From Paenibacillaceae bacterium (GTDB lineage Bacteria > Bacillota > Bacilli > Paenibacillales > YIM-B00363), in assembly GCA_018969805.1 (NCBI GenBank), contig JAGWXQ010000078.1:1-7098 (forward strand): a DNA stretch of 7,098 nucleotides, written 5' to 3'. Below the pieces are notes generated by a model. It saw only the letters and a program-made list of their open reading frames with translations. It had not been told where the DNA came from and did not search any database. Shown one piece after another: positions 1 through 5,357 of the stretch (positions are counted from its first letter, which is position 1; each line of letters begins with the position of its first letter). The translations under genes and the position numbers were made by a program.

Positions 1-1
1 G

Positions 2-670
2 GCATTGCGCGATGAATACACACTTTCTGCAGCGAAACTAACGCTGACCGTGGCGGCGTACTCTGTCGTATGTACAGGCGTGTTTGGCGTAGCAGCGGCG
101 TGGCTGATCGCAAAATATCGCTTTAGAGGGAAAAATGCATTATTGACGCTAATTGACCTGCCGTTTGCCGTATCTCCGGTCATCGCAGGGTTTGTGTACA
201 TTTTGATGTTCGGTCGTGGCAGTATGTTTGAGCCGTTGCTGCAGCAATGGGATATCAAGATCGTTTTTGCGACACCAGGCATTGTCCTTGCGACATTGTT
301 TGTGACGTTGCCGTTCGTCGTACGCGAGCTCGTCCCATTGATGCAAGCCCAAGGTGTGCAGGAGGAGGAAGCTGCGGTATCGCTCGGCGCAGGCGGGTGG
401 CGTATATTTTGGCGTGTGACGTTGCCCAATATCAAGTGGGCGTTGTTGTACGGATTGATTTTGTGCAATGCGCGCGCGATGGGGGAATTTGGTGCAGTGT
501 CTGTCGTATCTGGGCACATACGCGGGCAAACAAACACGTTGCCGTTGCACATCGAAATTTTGTATTCGGAGATTAAGTTTGTAGAGGCGTTTGCGGTGTC
601 GATGTTGCTCGTCTTGCTTGCTGTATGTACGCTCATCGCCAAACATATCGTAGAGGGGTGGAAACAATGA
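2..670 (+). CDS. cysW: Sulfate/thiosulfate ABC transporter permease CysW, 5' end missing
   Basis: This is one of the two membrane subunits of the CysTWA sulfate/thiosulfate importer, which moves the anion through the cytoplasmic membrane using ATP hydrolysed by CysA. The window holds 222 residues and the stop; CysW proteins are usually about 270-290 residues, so some 50-60 N-terminal residues lie upstream. The reading frame is open from base 2; the TTG at 5 is internal to the protein, not a start. Several hydrophobic helices are visible. The inner-membrane permease EAA loop reads EAAVSLG at window residues 123-129, with LP at 141-142; this loop docks on the ATPase. The GEFGAVSVVSGHIRGQTNTL region is typical of CysW rather than CysT. 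The stop TGA overlaps the cysA ATG (ATGA), which implies translational coupling. High confidence in the family; thiosulfate and related oxyanions cannot be separated from sulfate by sequence alone. Confidence 0.93.
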   Translation, partial: ALRDEYTLSAAKLTLTVAAYSVVCTGVFGVAAAWLIAKYRFRGKNALLTLIDLPFAVSPVIAGFVYILMFGRGSMFEPLLQQWDIKIVFATPGIVLATLFVTLPFVVRELVPLMQAQGVQEEEAAVSLGAGGWRIFWRVTLPNIKWALLYGLILCNARAMGEFGAVSVVSGHIRGQTNTLPLHIEILYSEIKFVEAFAVSMLLVLLAVCTLIAKHIVEGWKQ

Positions 671-1734
671 CGGCATGGCACATTGAAGCGAAGGGCTTGA
701 CCAAGAAATTTGGATCTTTTGCAGCGTCAAAAAATGTCTCGTTTTCTATTGCGCGCGGTGCACTCGTCGGTCTTCTTGGACCGAGCGGGGGAGGAAAGAC
801 GACGATATTGCGCTTGTTGGCTGGATTAGAGCAACCTGATGAAGGGACGATCGTGTTTCATGGGCAAGACGTGTCACACGTTCCTCCTCAGAAACGAAAC
901 ATTGGTGTCGTTTTTCAAAACTACGCCTTATTTCGGCATATGACTGTTTTCGAAAACATCGCGTTTGGATTGCGCGTGCAACGAAAAAGCAAAGCGGAAA
1001 TCGTGCGCCGCGTAGAAGAATTGTTGGAACTAACCAATTTGCACGGACTTGCAAAACGTGTGCCCCATGAGCTATCTGGTGGACAAAGACAGCGCGTTGC
1101 GTTTGCCCGTGCGCTTGCACCACAACCACAGTTGTTGTTGCTCGATGAGCCTTTTGCGGCGATCGATGCGCACGTACGGCGTGAGTTGCGCACGTGGCTG
1201 CGCGAGATGGTCGATCGCATCGGTGTGACGACCATTTTCGTGACCCACGACCAATCCGAAGCGATTGAAATTGCGGACGAATTGTTGATCGTTGCCGATG
1301 GACGTGTGGAGCAGCAAGGGACACCACAGAGCATTTATGCACTGCCACGAACACAGTTTGTTGCGCAGTTTATTGGAGAGACGATGCGCGTCATGCCAGA
1401 TAAGCCGATGCACGGGTTTGACCACATAGAACGCAATTGTGCACTGCTCATTCGACCCGAGTTTGTCGAAATCGGAAAAAGCGCAGAAATACTTCCGCGA
1501 TCGGCTGCGGCGGCTGGTGTGGTAAAGCACGTTTTTTTCCGTGGAGCATCATGGGAAATTGAAGTCGATGTAGACGGCATACGGCTTACAGGGATGCGTT
1601 CGGTCGAAAAGCCGACGCTGCACGCAGGGGATCGTGTCGATGTGCTCGTGCATCGCGTGTTCGTATTTCAAGAGGGACAAGTGCGCATGGTGGACAACCG
1701 GCTGAAGTCAGACGAGATGATGGTGTATATTTAG
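667..1734 (+). CDS. cysA: Sulfate/thiosulfate ABC transporter ATP-binding protein CysA
   Basis: This is the ATPase subunit of the sulfate/thiosulfate importer, a cytoplasmic dimer that drives the CysT/CysW permease. The protein is 355 residues, normal for the family. Visible motifs are Walker A GPSGGGKTT (38-46), Q-loop glutamine in FQNYALF (about 84), ABC signature LSGGQ (136-140), Walker B LLLLDEP (156-162), D-loop in FAAIDAHVR, and the switch histidine in THDQSEA (194). The C-terminal third, from about 240, is the TOBE-like regulatory domain typical of CysA/MalK-type ATPases. I chose the ATG at 667 over an upstream in-frame ATG at 625 because GAGGGGTG (653-660) is a well-placed ribosome binding site and 667 overlaps the cysW stop. 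It is cotranscribed with cysW and followed within 10 bp by a terminator. A related molybdate or putrescine ATPase is excluded mainly by the CysW partner. Confidence 0.93.
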   Translation: MTAWHIEAKGLTKKFGSFAASKNVSFSIARGALVGLLGPSGGGKTTILRLLAGLEQPDEGTIVFHGQDVSHVPPQKRNIGVVFQNYALFRHMTVFENIAFGLRVQRKSKAEIVRRVEELLELTNLHGLAKRVPHELSGGQRQRVAFARALAPQPQLLLLDEPFAAIDAHVRRELRTWLREMVDRIGVTTIFVTHDQSEAIEIADELLIVADGRVEQQGTPQSIYALPRTQFVAQFIGETMRVMPDKPMHGFDHIERNCALLIRPEFVEIGKSAEILPRSAAAAGVVKHVFFRGASWEIEVDVDGIRLTGMRSVEKPTLHAGDRVDVLVHRVFVFQEGQVRMVDNRLKSDEMMVYI

Positions 1735-1742
1735 GAAAAATA

Positions 1743-1764
1743 GTACCCGGTGGGTGCTTTTTTT
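1743..1764 (+). terminator. Intrinsic terminator after cysA
   Basis: A 6-bp stem, GTACCC (1743-1748) with GGGTGC (1752-1757), includes one G-T pair and closes a 3-base loop. Seven T residues follow (1758-1764). It begins 8 bp after the cysA stop, the expected place for the end of the cys operon transcript. The A-rich bases just upstream could pair with the T tract, so it may work partly in both directions. Confidence 0.8.
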
Positions 1765-1803
1765 GTGCGCAATGATCATGAGAGAGGGAACCTTCGTATC
1801 GGC

Positions 1804-1856
1804 GAGCATCGCAAGGTGAGCATCGCAAGGTGAGCATCGCAAGGTGAGCATCGCAA
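1804..1856 (+). repeat. 14-bp direct tandem repeat, 3.8 copies
   Basis: The unit GAGCATCGCAAGGT occurs at 1804-1817, 1818-1831 and 1832-1845 without mismatch. A fourth, partial copy (GAGCATCGCAA) sits at 1846-1856 and runs into an A tract. Fourteen bases is not a multiple of three, so it is not an in-frame peptide repeat. There are no spacers, so it is not a CRISPR array. It lies between the cysA terminator and the AT-rich region. The exact identity of copies suggests recent slippage or amplification; the role is unknown. Confidence 0.9.
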
Positions 1857-1945
1857 AAAATGATTTGATGCATGTACTTGGCATCATAATCATTCATGGG
1901 TTTATTGCCTGTAACGACAACATACGTAGCATGATGTACTTTCGC

Positions 1946-1974
1946 TTGCAAATGTTATTCCGATAGTGTATCAT
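1946..1974 (+). promoter_or_regulatory. Sigma-A-type promoter candidate
   Basis: TTGCAA (1946-1951, 4 of 6 to consensus) is followed after exactly 17 bp by TATCAT (1969-1974, 5 of 6). Predicted transcription would start near 1981. No gene with a ribosome binding site follows; a hairpin with a T tract begins 28 bp after the -10 box. It could be the orphaned promoter of a lost gene or drive a very short RNA. The call rests on motif match and spacing only. Confidence 0.45.
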
Positions 1975-2001
1975 GAGGTTAATTGATTTGTTGAGATGAC
2001 T

Positions 2002-2022
2002 ACGCGCGGCACCGCGTTTTTT
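2002..2022 (+). terminator. Hairpin with T tract, terminator-like
   Basis: ACGCG (2002-2006) pairs with CGCGT (2013-2017) around a 6-base loop; an alternative register pairs GCGG with CCGC. Six T residues lie at 2017-2022. The element is bracketed by a 12-bp direct repeat, TTGATTTGTTGA, at 1983-1994 and 2021-2032. It lies just downstream of the promoter candidate at 1946-1974, so a transcript from there would end after roughly 40 nt. Confidence 0.5.
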
Positions 2023-2219
2023 GATTTGTTGAAAATTGTTTTTTGCAAACGGTATTTGGGCTAGGACTGAATGTTTTGCGCATATTGTGATATGTGCAAT
2101 ATGTCCAGAAGAGATGAGGTAATGATGTCGAACAGATGACTTTGCATAAGAGTATGAATATGATTTTTTTTGATACGAAAAATCGATGTCCATCCCAATC
2201 TTCATGCCGATCCATTTAT

Positions 2220-2245
2220 GGTCAAGTCCATAATAGTGTGTAAAA
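2220..2245 (+). repeat. IS256-type left terminal inverted repeat
   Basis: The core GTCCATAATAGTGTGTAAA (2226-2244), read outside to inside, matches 15 of 19 positions of the core on the minus strand at 4359-4341, the end of the second IS remnant. GTCCATA and GTGTAAA are identical in both. The GGTCAAGTCC...GTGTAAA pattern resembles ends I know from IS256-family elements (from memory, not searched). Confidence 0.6.
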
Positions 2246-2283
2246 TGGATTGAGGGCACAAAGCGACGCAAACCGGATGTTGA

Positions 2284-2439
2284 CACTGCATCGTTGTGGG
2301 AGGTGATGGCATCCCTATAGATCACCGCCGAGAGACGCGCTCATTGGTCATTAAGAGACAGCCAGCCGGCCGGCAGATCACAATCGCCACGTTGCATGAA
2401 GATGGCTTAGCTTGCTTGGTTTCCACTGCGCAGAACTAA
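2284..2439 (+). other. Unexplained 51-codon open stretch downstream of the transposase
   Basis: Between the left inverted repeat and the transposase stop, one plus-strand frame is open from 2284 to a TAA at 2437-2439. It reads IVVGGDGIPIDHRRETRSLV, then a basic stretch and ATLHEDGLACLVSTAQN, which looks more protein-like than average. There is no ribosome binding site and no good start (a GTG lies at 2296). The segment is GC-richer than the DNA left of it and contains inverted repeats GGTGAT/ATCACC (2302-2326) and GCCGGCCGGC (2365-2374). It could be a fragment of a gene cut by the IS, non-coding IS sequence, or chance. I do not recognise it. Confidence 0.2.
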
Positions 2440-2451
2440 CCCTGCGCAGTG
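2424..2451. other. Perfect 10-bp hairpin abutting the transposase stop codon
   Basis: CACTGCGCAG (2424-2433) and CTGCGCAGTG (2442-2451) are perfect inverted copies around an 8-base loop. The transposase stop codon (TGA on the minus strand, 2454-2452) lies directly beside it. No T tract follows on either strand, so it is not a standard intrinsic terminator. It may stabilise the 3' end of the transposase mRNA or block inward transcription, but this is inference. Confidence 0.7.
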
Positions 2452-3681
2452 TCACACCAGTTTGATGATGTTCGATTTAGGCTGGGTTGCCATATCGCTC
2501 TCCCTCCTTTGCAAATATTCTTGCATATCCAAGTACCTTTTTCCGGACGACCATTTCTCATGGATCTCCATGAGAAGAGCACCGACAATTCGTTCAAGCG
2601 ATTCACGATTTGGGAAAATGCGGATCACGCGTTCCCGTCTGCGGATCTCTTCGTTCATCCGCTCCACGCTGTTCGTTGTCCTTAAGCATGTACGATAGTG
2701 ATCCGGTAATGATAGAATTGCTGTAGCATCTTCGAGCCCCTCTTCAAGCAACTTCATAGCTTTATTTGCTTTTTGTGCATACGTATCTAATATTTGGCCC
2801 AACAACACCCGTGCCGTCTCGTGATCCGGTGCATGCAAGATGGATCGAACATGACCATGGATTTCTGACTGCAAGGATTTCGGTGTGACATCCATAATGT
2901 TCCGCAGGAAATGGGTCTGGCAACGTTGCCATGTTGCACCTTGGAATTCTTTCCTGATCGCGTTCACGAGCCCGCCATGGTGATCTGAGGTGATCACATC
3001 CACGCTACTGAGACCACGGCTCTTCAGCCAAGCAAATAGGGCAGACCAAGTAGCAGTGCTCTCGCTGTCGCCGACTTGGAATCCAAGAACTTCCCGATGA
3101 CCATCGGTGTTTACTCCGACAGCAATGAGTACACCTCGAGATCGCACACGCCCATTTTCGCGCACTTTCATATACATCGCATCGACGATGACAAATGGAA
3201 AATGATGATCAGCTAAGGAACGATTATTCCAACCTTTTATAATGGGATCAAGGTTTTTACAAAGGTTACTTACAGTCGATTTCGAAAAAGACGTTCCACA
3301 TAATTCTTCAGTGATCTGAGAGACTTTTCTCGTAGAAACTCCGTTAATGAACATTTCCATTAGCCCGATAACAAAAGCTTGCTCGCTCCGCTGATAACGG
3401 TGAAATAGATCAACGGAGAAATTACCATCTCTCGTACGAGGGACTTTCAAGGTGATTGTGCCTACTCTTGTTGATCATGCCCTCAAACGGCTTCCGTTAC
3501 GGTACGTTTGACGTTCGTCTGTTCGTTCGTAGCGCTGAGCACCGATGTGTTCCGCTAGCTGTGCCTCTAATAATTGGTTGAGCACAGATTCCAAAATATT
3601 ACGCAACCCCGGATCTTTAGTATTCGACATAAAAAGATGGTGCACATCCTGTTTATTTACAGTGATGTTGAATTGATCCAT
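2452..3681 (-). pseudogene. IS256-family transposase with in-frame TGA
   Basis: This gene would encode a Mutator/IS256-type DDE transposase, which cuts and rejoins the element's ends. Without the stop it spans 409 codons, normal for the family. Reading starts at ATG 3681: AAGGGG lies about 9 bases upstream and the protein begins MDQFNITVNK. Codon 69 is TGA (3477-3475), between RNGSRLRA and STRVGTITLKVPRTRDG. The reading frame is unchanged across it, so this is a nonsense mutation, not a frameshift. The catalytic triad remains: D in VIVDAMYMK (codon 167), D in VITSDHHGG (233) and E in TNSVERMNEE (340), plus the WQRCQTHFLRN motif. The N-terminal 68-residue part and the catalytic part would be separate proteins; an internal ATG at 3450 lacks most of the DNA-binding region. 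A single substitution (for example from TTA leucine) would explain the stop. The rest of the sequence looks undamaged, so the loss is recent. Confidence 0.88.
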
Positions 3682-3720
3682 AATGGAATTCCCCTTGTTT
3701 AATGATATTTTTCCAACCAT

Positions 3721-3749
3721 ATTCTACCTGAACTTTTCGAGAACGTCTT
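3721..3749 (-). promoter_or_regulatory. Weak promoter of the transposase, in the IS end
   Basis: On the minus strand, AAGACG (3749-3744) is followed after 17 bp by TAGAAT (3726-3721), about 40 bp before the transposase ATG. The -10 box matches 5 of 6, the -35 box only 3 of 6. The same arrangement, with AAGACA and TAGAAT, occurs in the second IS remnant (4319-4291), which supports it as a conserved IS promoter. A weak -35 box is usual for transposase genes. Confidence 0.45.
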
Positions 3750-3770
3750 CCGATATTTCTGAAGAATGCA

Positions 3771-3796
3771 CTTCCCCCATTAAACGGATACAACCA
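3771..3796 (-). repeat. Diverged right terminal inverted repeat of the IS
   Basis: Read outside to inside on the minus strand this is TGGTTGTATCCGTTTAATGG. It aligns without gaps to the better preserved right end of the second element (4341-4366; TTGTGTCCATATAATGG), at a constant 570-bp offset. Against the left repeat at 2220 the match is weak (about 14 of 30 by hand), so this end has probably decayed. Confidence 0.5.
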
Positions 3797-4173
3797 TTTT
3801 TTGATCTTGATTTAATACTTGTACACACCCGTCCTTGATATTTCTCATTTCTGTGCAAATTTTGATGTACAACATCCTTACTTGGACGTATGCTGAATCA
3901 GCATAAACATGTCCCACCACCTTTCAATATACTCTGTTGTGCTGTAGTAAAAAACCTGCAATACAACGGATGATTATGATCGTGCTCATGCGCAGGTGCC
4001 GGCTAGAAGTGCCTATTATTATAATGATATAATAACTAATAAATGTAATTCAAGGCAGAAGCCGTCTGCCCACCCGGGCTACACACCATAGTCCCAACTA
4101 CCACTTTAAATTCTGTAAAAAGTATTCAGTTCTGATTTTCGATAAGCGCTCATTTTAGTTTATCAGTCGCACG
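3797..4173. other. Spacer between two IS256 ends; palindromes, no gene
   Basis: I see no supported gene in this AT-rich stretch. It holds three neat inverted repeats: TATGCTGA/TCAGCATA around one base (3889-3905), TTATTATA/TATAATAA around ATGA (4016-4035), and GGCAGA/TCTGCC around 5 bases (4054-4070). A minus-strand frame of ten codons (MFMLIQHTSK, start 3910) has an AAAGGTGG upstream, but is too short to call. A plus-strand frame of 28 codons lies at 4049-4132 and is discussed as a finding. Confidence 0.5.
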
Positions 4174-4253
4174 CACAACCCCGAAACTTAAGCATTCAAC
4201 ATAAAAAGACGATGAAAATCCTTTTTATATACAGTAATTTTGAATTGAAACAA
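4174..4253 (-). pseudogene. Fragment of IS256 transposase N-terminus
   Basis: Reading on the minus strand from TTG 4253 gives LFQFKITVYKKDFHRLFM, followed by LNA, a TAA stop, and VSGLC. The corresponding part of the first transposase is MDQFNITVNKQDVHHLFM, then SNTKDPGLRN. The frame is conserved, but the ATG start has become TTG and a stop has arisen after about 21 codons. Mutations sit mostly where the protein tolerates them, so the parent was once a functional gene of a related element. Confidence 0.75.
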
Positions 4254-4367
4254 GATAAAAACATCATTTAATGAGATTTTGACAACCCCTATTCTACACG
4301 AACTTTTCGCGAGTGTCTTGCGACGTTCTCGAAAAGGGGATTTACACCATTATATGGACACAACTAC
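4174..4367 (-). mobile_element. Decayed 5' end of a second IS256-family element
   Basis: This stretch aligns with the transposase-start end of the intact-looking IS at about 570 bp offset. By hand, 4176-4248 matches 3604-3676 at 60 of 73 positions, and 4290-4366 matches 3720-3796 at about 55 of 77. It includes the N-terminal transposase codons, the TAGAAT -10 box, CTTTTCG repeats, and the outer repeat TTTACACCATTATATGGAC (4341-4359). Similarity fades below 4174, so the rest of this element has been lost. Orientation is the same as the first element, but the sequence is a distinct relative, not a recent copy. Confidence 0.8.
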
Positions 4368-4802
4368 AAACAAACATACGAGTAACGCCACAATCAAAAC
4401 GACAGCCGCAACAATGAGCACAATTTTGGCAGATACAGCAACGGTCACGCCTGAACCAGCGACGATGACCGCGTCTATGAGCGATTTCAGTACACCGAGC
4501 AACCAAGGTGAGGCAGGAAGAGCTGCTGCACCCGCTATAGGTGCGGATATTGCTTTTGTGTTCCAAACAATTTCGATGCATCGCGTAATGTCTGCGTCTT
4601 GTATATGAATTTTGTGTTTGGGCACGCACGACACCAAAGACCGCGCAATGTGCTGGATCAACGGATCATGGATCTTCTGTCTCGATAAATCCAGATGTGA
4701 TCTCGCTTGCACGATATTTCTTGTGGCATCGCTTCCGATCACCGTCCACAACACGAAAAACACCAATAATACAGTCGTCCATCTGTGCCAGGTCGTTTTC
4801 AC
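4350..4802 (-). CDS. Unrecognised small membrane protein, 3' end inside an IS repeat
   Basis: I do not recognise this 150-residue protein. The start is GTG 4802 because GAGAGGAGG lies about 9 bases upstream; in-frame ATGs at 4835 and 4967 have no comparable site. Residues 9-23 (TTVLLVFFVLWTVIG) form an N-terminal membrane segment or signal peptide. A polar middle with cysteines at 59 and 75 follows. Residues 86-122 are glycine/alanine-rich and partly hydrophobic, and 127-145 (IVLIVAAVVLIVALLVCLF) are a strong membrane helix. The last five residues (VVVSI) and the TAA stop fall in the inverted repeat of the decayed IS256 element (4367-4350), so the original C-terminus may have been replaced. 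It has its own promoter at 5040-5069, divergent from leuS. The good ribosome site and the promoter argue for a real gene; it could be a truncated one. Confidence 0.6.
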   Translation of the reverse strand: MKTTWHRWTTVLLVFFVLWTVIGSDATRNIVQARSHLDLSRQKIHDPLIQHIARSLVSCVPKHKIHIQDADITRCIEIVWNTKAISAPIAGAAALPASPWLLGVLKSLIDAVIVAGSGVTVAVSAKIVLIVAAVVLIVALLVCLFVVVSI

Positions 4803-4990
4803 GAGCCAAATCCTCCTCTCTATAGGCTCGATCATGTGCACCGGTACGTTGTAGTCCGCGATGTACTGAGAGCCAGCTGGGCGCGCGTGACGCGCGAGAT
4901 GGCGCGTGCATATGTGGCGATGCCGGTGGTGCAAACGTCCACATGGCGCAAGAAAATCGAAATCCATAACACCGTTTGGCGGTGTATCTG

Positions 4991-5033
4991 ATCATGCATA
5001 AAAACAGCATCTACAAATACACACCTGCATGAT
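4991..5033 (-). other. Inverted repeat in the leader of the membrane-protein gene
   Basis: ATCATGCA (4991-4998) and TGCATGAT (5026-5033) are perfect inverted copies at the start of the predicted transcript. A smaller hairpin, CACCG/CGGTG, follows at 4970-4984, and a GC-rich palindromic CGCGCG-TGA-CGCGCG lies at 4882-4896. The roughly 230-nt leader between the promoter and GTG 4802 is therefore structured. No known riboswitch class was recognised. Confidence 0.4.
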
Positions 5034-5039
5034 GTATCC

Positions 5040-5069
5040 ATCATAGCACGAAACTATTTAACAAGTCAA
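5040..5069 (-). promoter_or_regulatory. Strong sigma-A-type promoter for the minus-strand membrane gene
   Basis: On the minus strand TTGACT (5069-5064, 5 of 6) and TATGAT (5045-5040, 5 of 6) are separated by 18 bp. Transcription would start near 5033 and run leftward to the gene at 4802-4350. The -35 box lies about 180 bp from that of the leuS promoter, which points the other way. Confidence 0.7.
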
Positions 5070-5247
5070 TATTTCTTGATCAATTCGTTTGTTGTTCTTG
5101 CGCGCGCAATTTATGAACGTTTTTTATAAGAACATCACTTTATGTAGGATCGTACTGGGGTGCATCCGCATGGCGCACCATCGATCCCGCAAAAACTGTT
5201 TTTTCCTTCCGCGGTGCGATGCATCGGGACGTGACGCGCGATGGTGA
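5070..5247. other. Divergent control region between the two promoters
   Basis: No gene is seen. A perfect 12-bp palindrome TTGCGCGCGCAA (5098-5109) is framed by GTTC and GAAC and could be a repressor site. A two-part stem lies at 5147-5187: GGATCG (5147-5152) with CGATCC (5182-5187), and inside it GGTGC (5159-5163) with GCACC (5175-5179). Another palindrome, CGATGCATCG, is at 5217-5226. The two-part stem is upstream of the predicted leuS start site, so it is not in that leader unless an earlier promoter exists. Confidence 0.45.
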
Positions 5248-5276
5248 TTGACAGGAACACCGTTTGTGTGTATCAT
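5248..5276 (+). promoter_or_regulatory. Strong sigma-A-type promoter of leuS
   Basis: A perfect TTGACA (5248-5253) and TATCAT (5271-5276, 5 of 6) are separated by 17 bp. Transcription would start near 5283, giving a leader of about 75 nt before the leuS ATG. This is too short for a T-box element, the usual control of leuS in Bacillota. Confidence 0.8.
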
Positions 5277-5357
5277 AAATCTCGTAAACATTGCACGATG
5301 TAGGATTCATAAGACGGGCGCATCAGTCCGAAACGCAAAGGACAGGGAGGCACGCGG

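Larger units (their letters stand above)
1765..2219. other. AT-rich intergenic region without a convincing gene
   Basis: Besides the tandem repeat, the promoter-like site and the hairpin with T tract listed separately, I see no gene here. A hairpin GCGCATAT/ATATGTGC with a 4-base loop lies at 2078-2097 (one G-T pair). A minus-strand frame stays open through much of 1894-2325, but it has no Shine-Dalgarno site, no recognisable motif, and runs across the IS inverted repeat and the plus-strand promoter. I do not call it. The composition is visibly more AT-rich than cysA or leuS, which fits decayed or acquired DNA. Confidence 0.6.
2220..3796 (-). mobile_element. IS256-family (Mutator-type) insertion sequence, probably inactive
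   Basis: The element contains a minus-strand IS256-family transposase gene (listed separately). The left boundary is set by GGTCAAGTCC at 2220, the start of a sequence typical of IS256-family ends. The right boundary, near 3796, is set by homology to the second IS end at 4290-4367. Total length would be about 1.58 kb, a little long for the family because about 230 bp separate the transposase stop from the left inverted repeat. The right repeat has diverged strongly from the left one. I could not find an 8-9 bp target duplication at these boundaries, so the ends, especially the left, are uncertain. The left repeat might belong to a different, older element. Confidence 0.55.

Noticed and set aside
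746..1354. Minus-strand frames opposite cysA
   Set aside because: They are antisense shadows of an unmistakable CysA gene.
1804..1856. CRISPR array
   Set aside because: Units of 14 bp follow each other directly with no spacers, and no cas genes are present.
1894..2325. 143-codon minus-strand open frame
   Set aside because: It has no ribosome binding site and no motif, and it crosses the IS inverted repeat, the plus-strand promoter and the hairpin. Its composition follows AT-rich DNA rather than the codon use of the neighbouring genes.
2298..2330. Resemblance to the start of a fluoride riboswitch (GGTGATGGCAT...ACCGCC)
   Set aside because: The conserved 3' part (a GCTGATG-type segment before a CCTAC-like end) is missing, and no fluoride-related gene follows.
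3475..3477. Programmed readthrough or selenocysteine at the transposase TGA
   Set aside because: The following base context is not a known leaky one, no selenocysteine element is apparent, and IS256 transposases do not use recoding there. A point mutation is simpler.
4174..4367. Abutted IS ends as in a transposon circle junction
   Set aside because: CTTTTCGCGAG...CTCGAAAAG at 4303-4336 looks like two ends facing each other, but the whole stretch aligns without gaps to the single end of the first element, so it is one end with internal symmetry.
4350..4967. Longer version of the membrane protein starting at ATG 4967 (or 4835)
   Set aside because: Neither start has a Shine-Dalgarno site, and the extra residues are histidine/arginine-rich and unlike a membrane-protein N-terminus. 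GTG 4802 has GAGAGGAGG in front.
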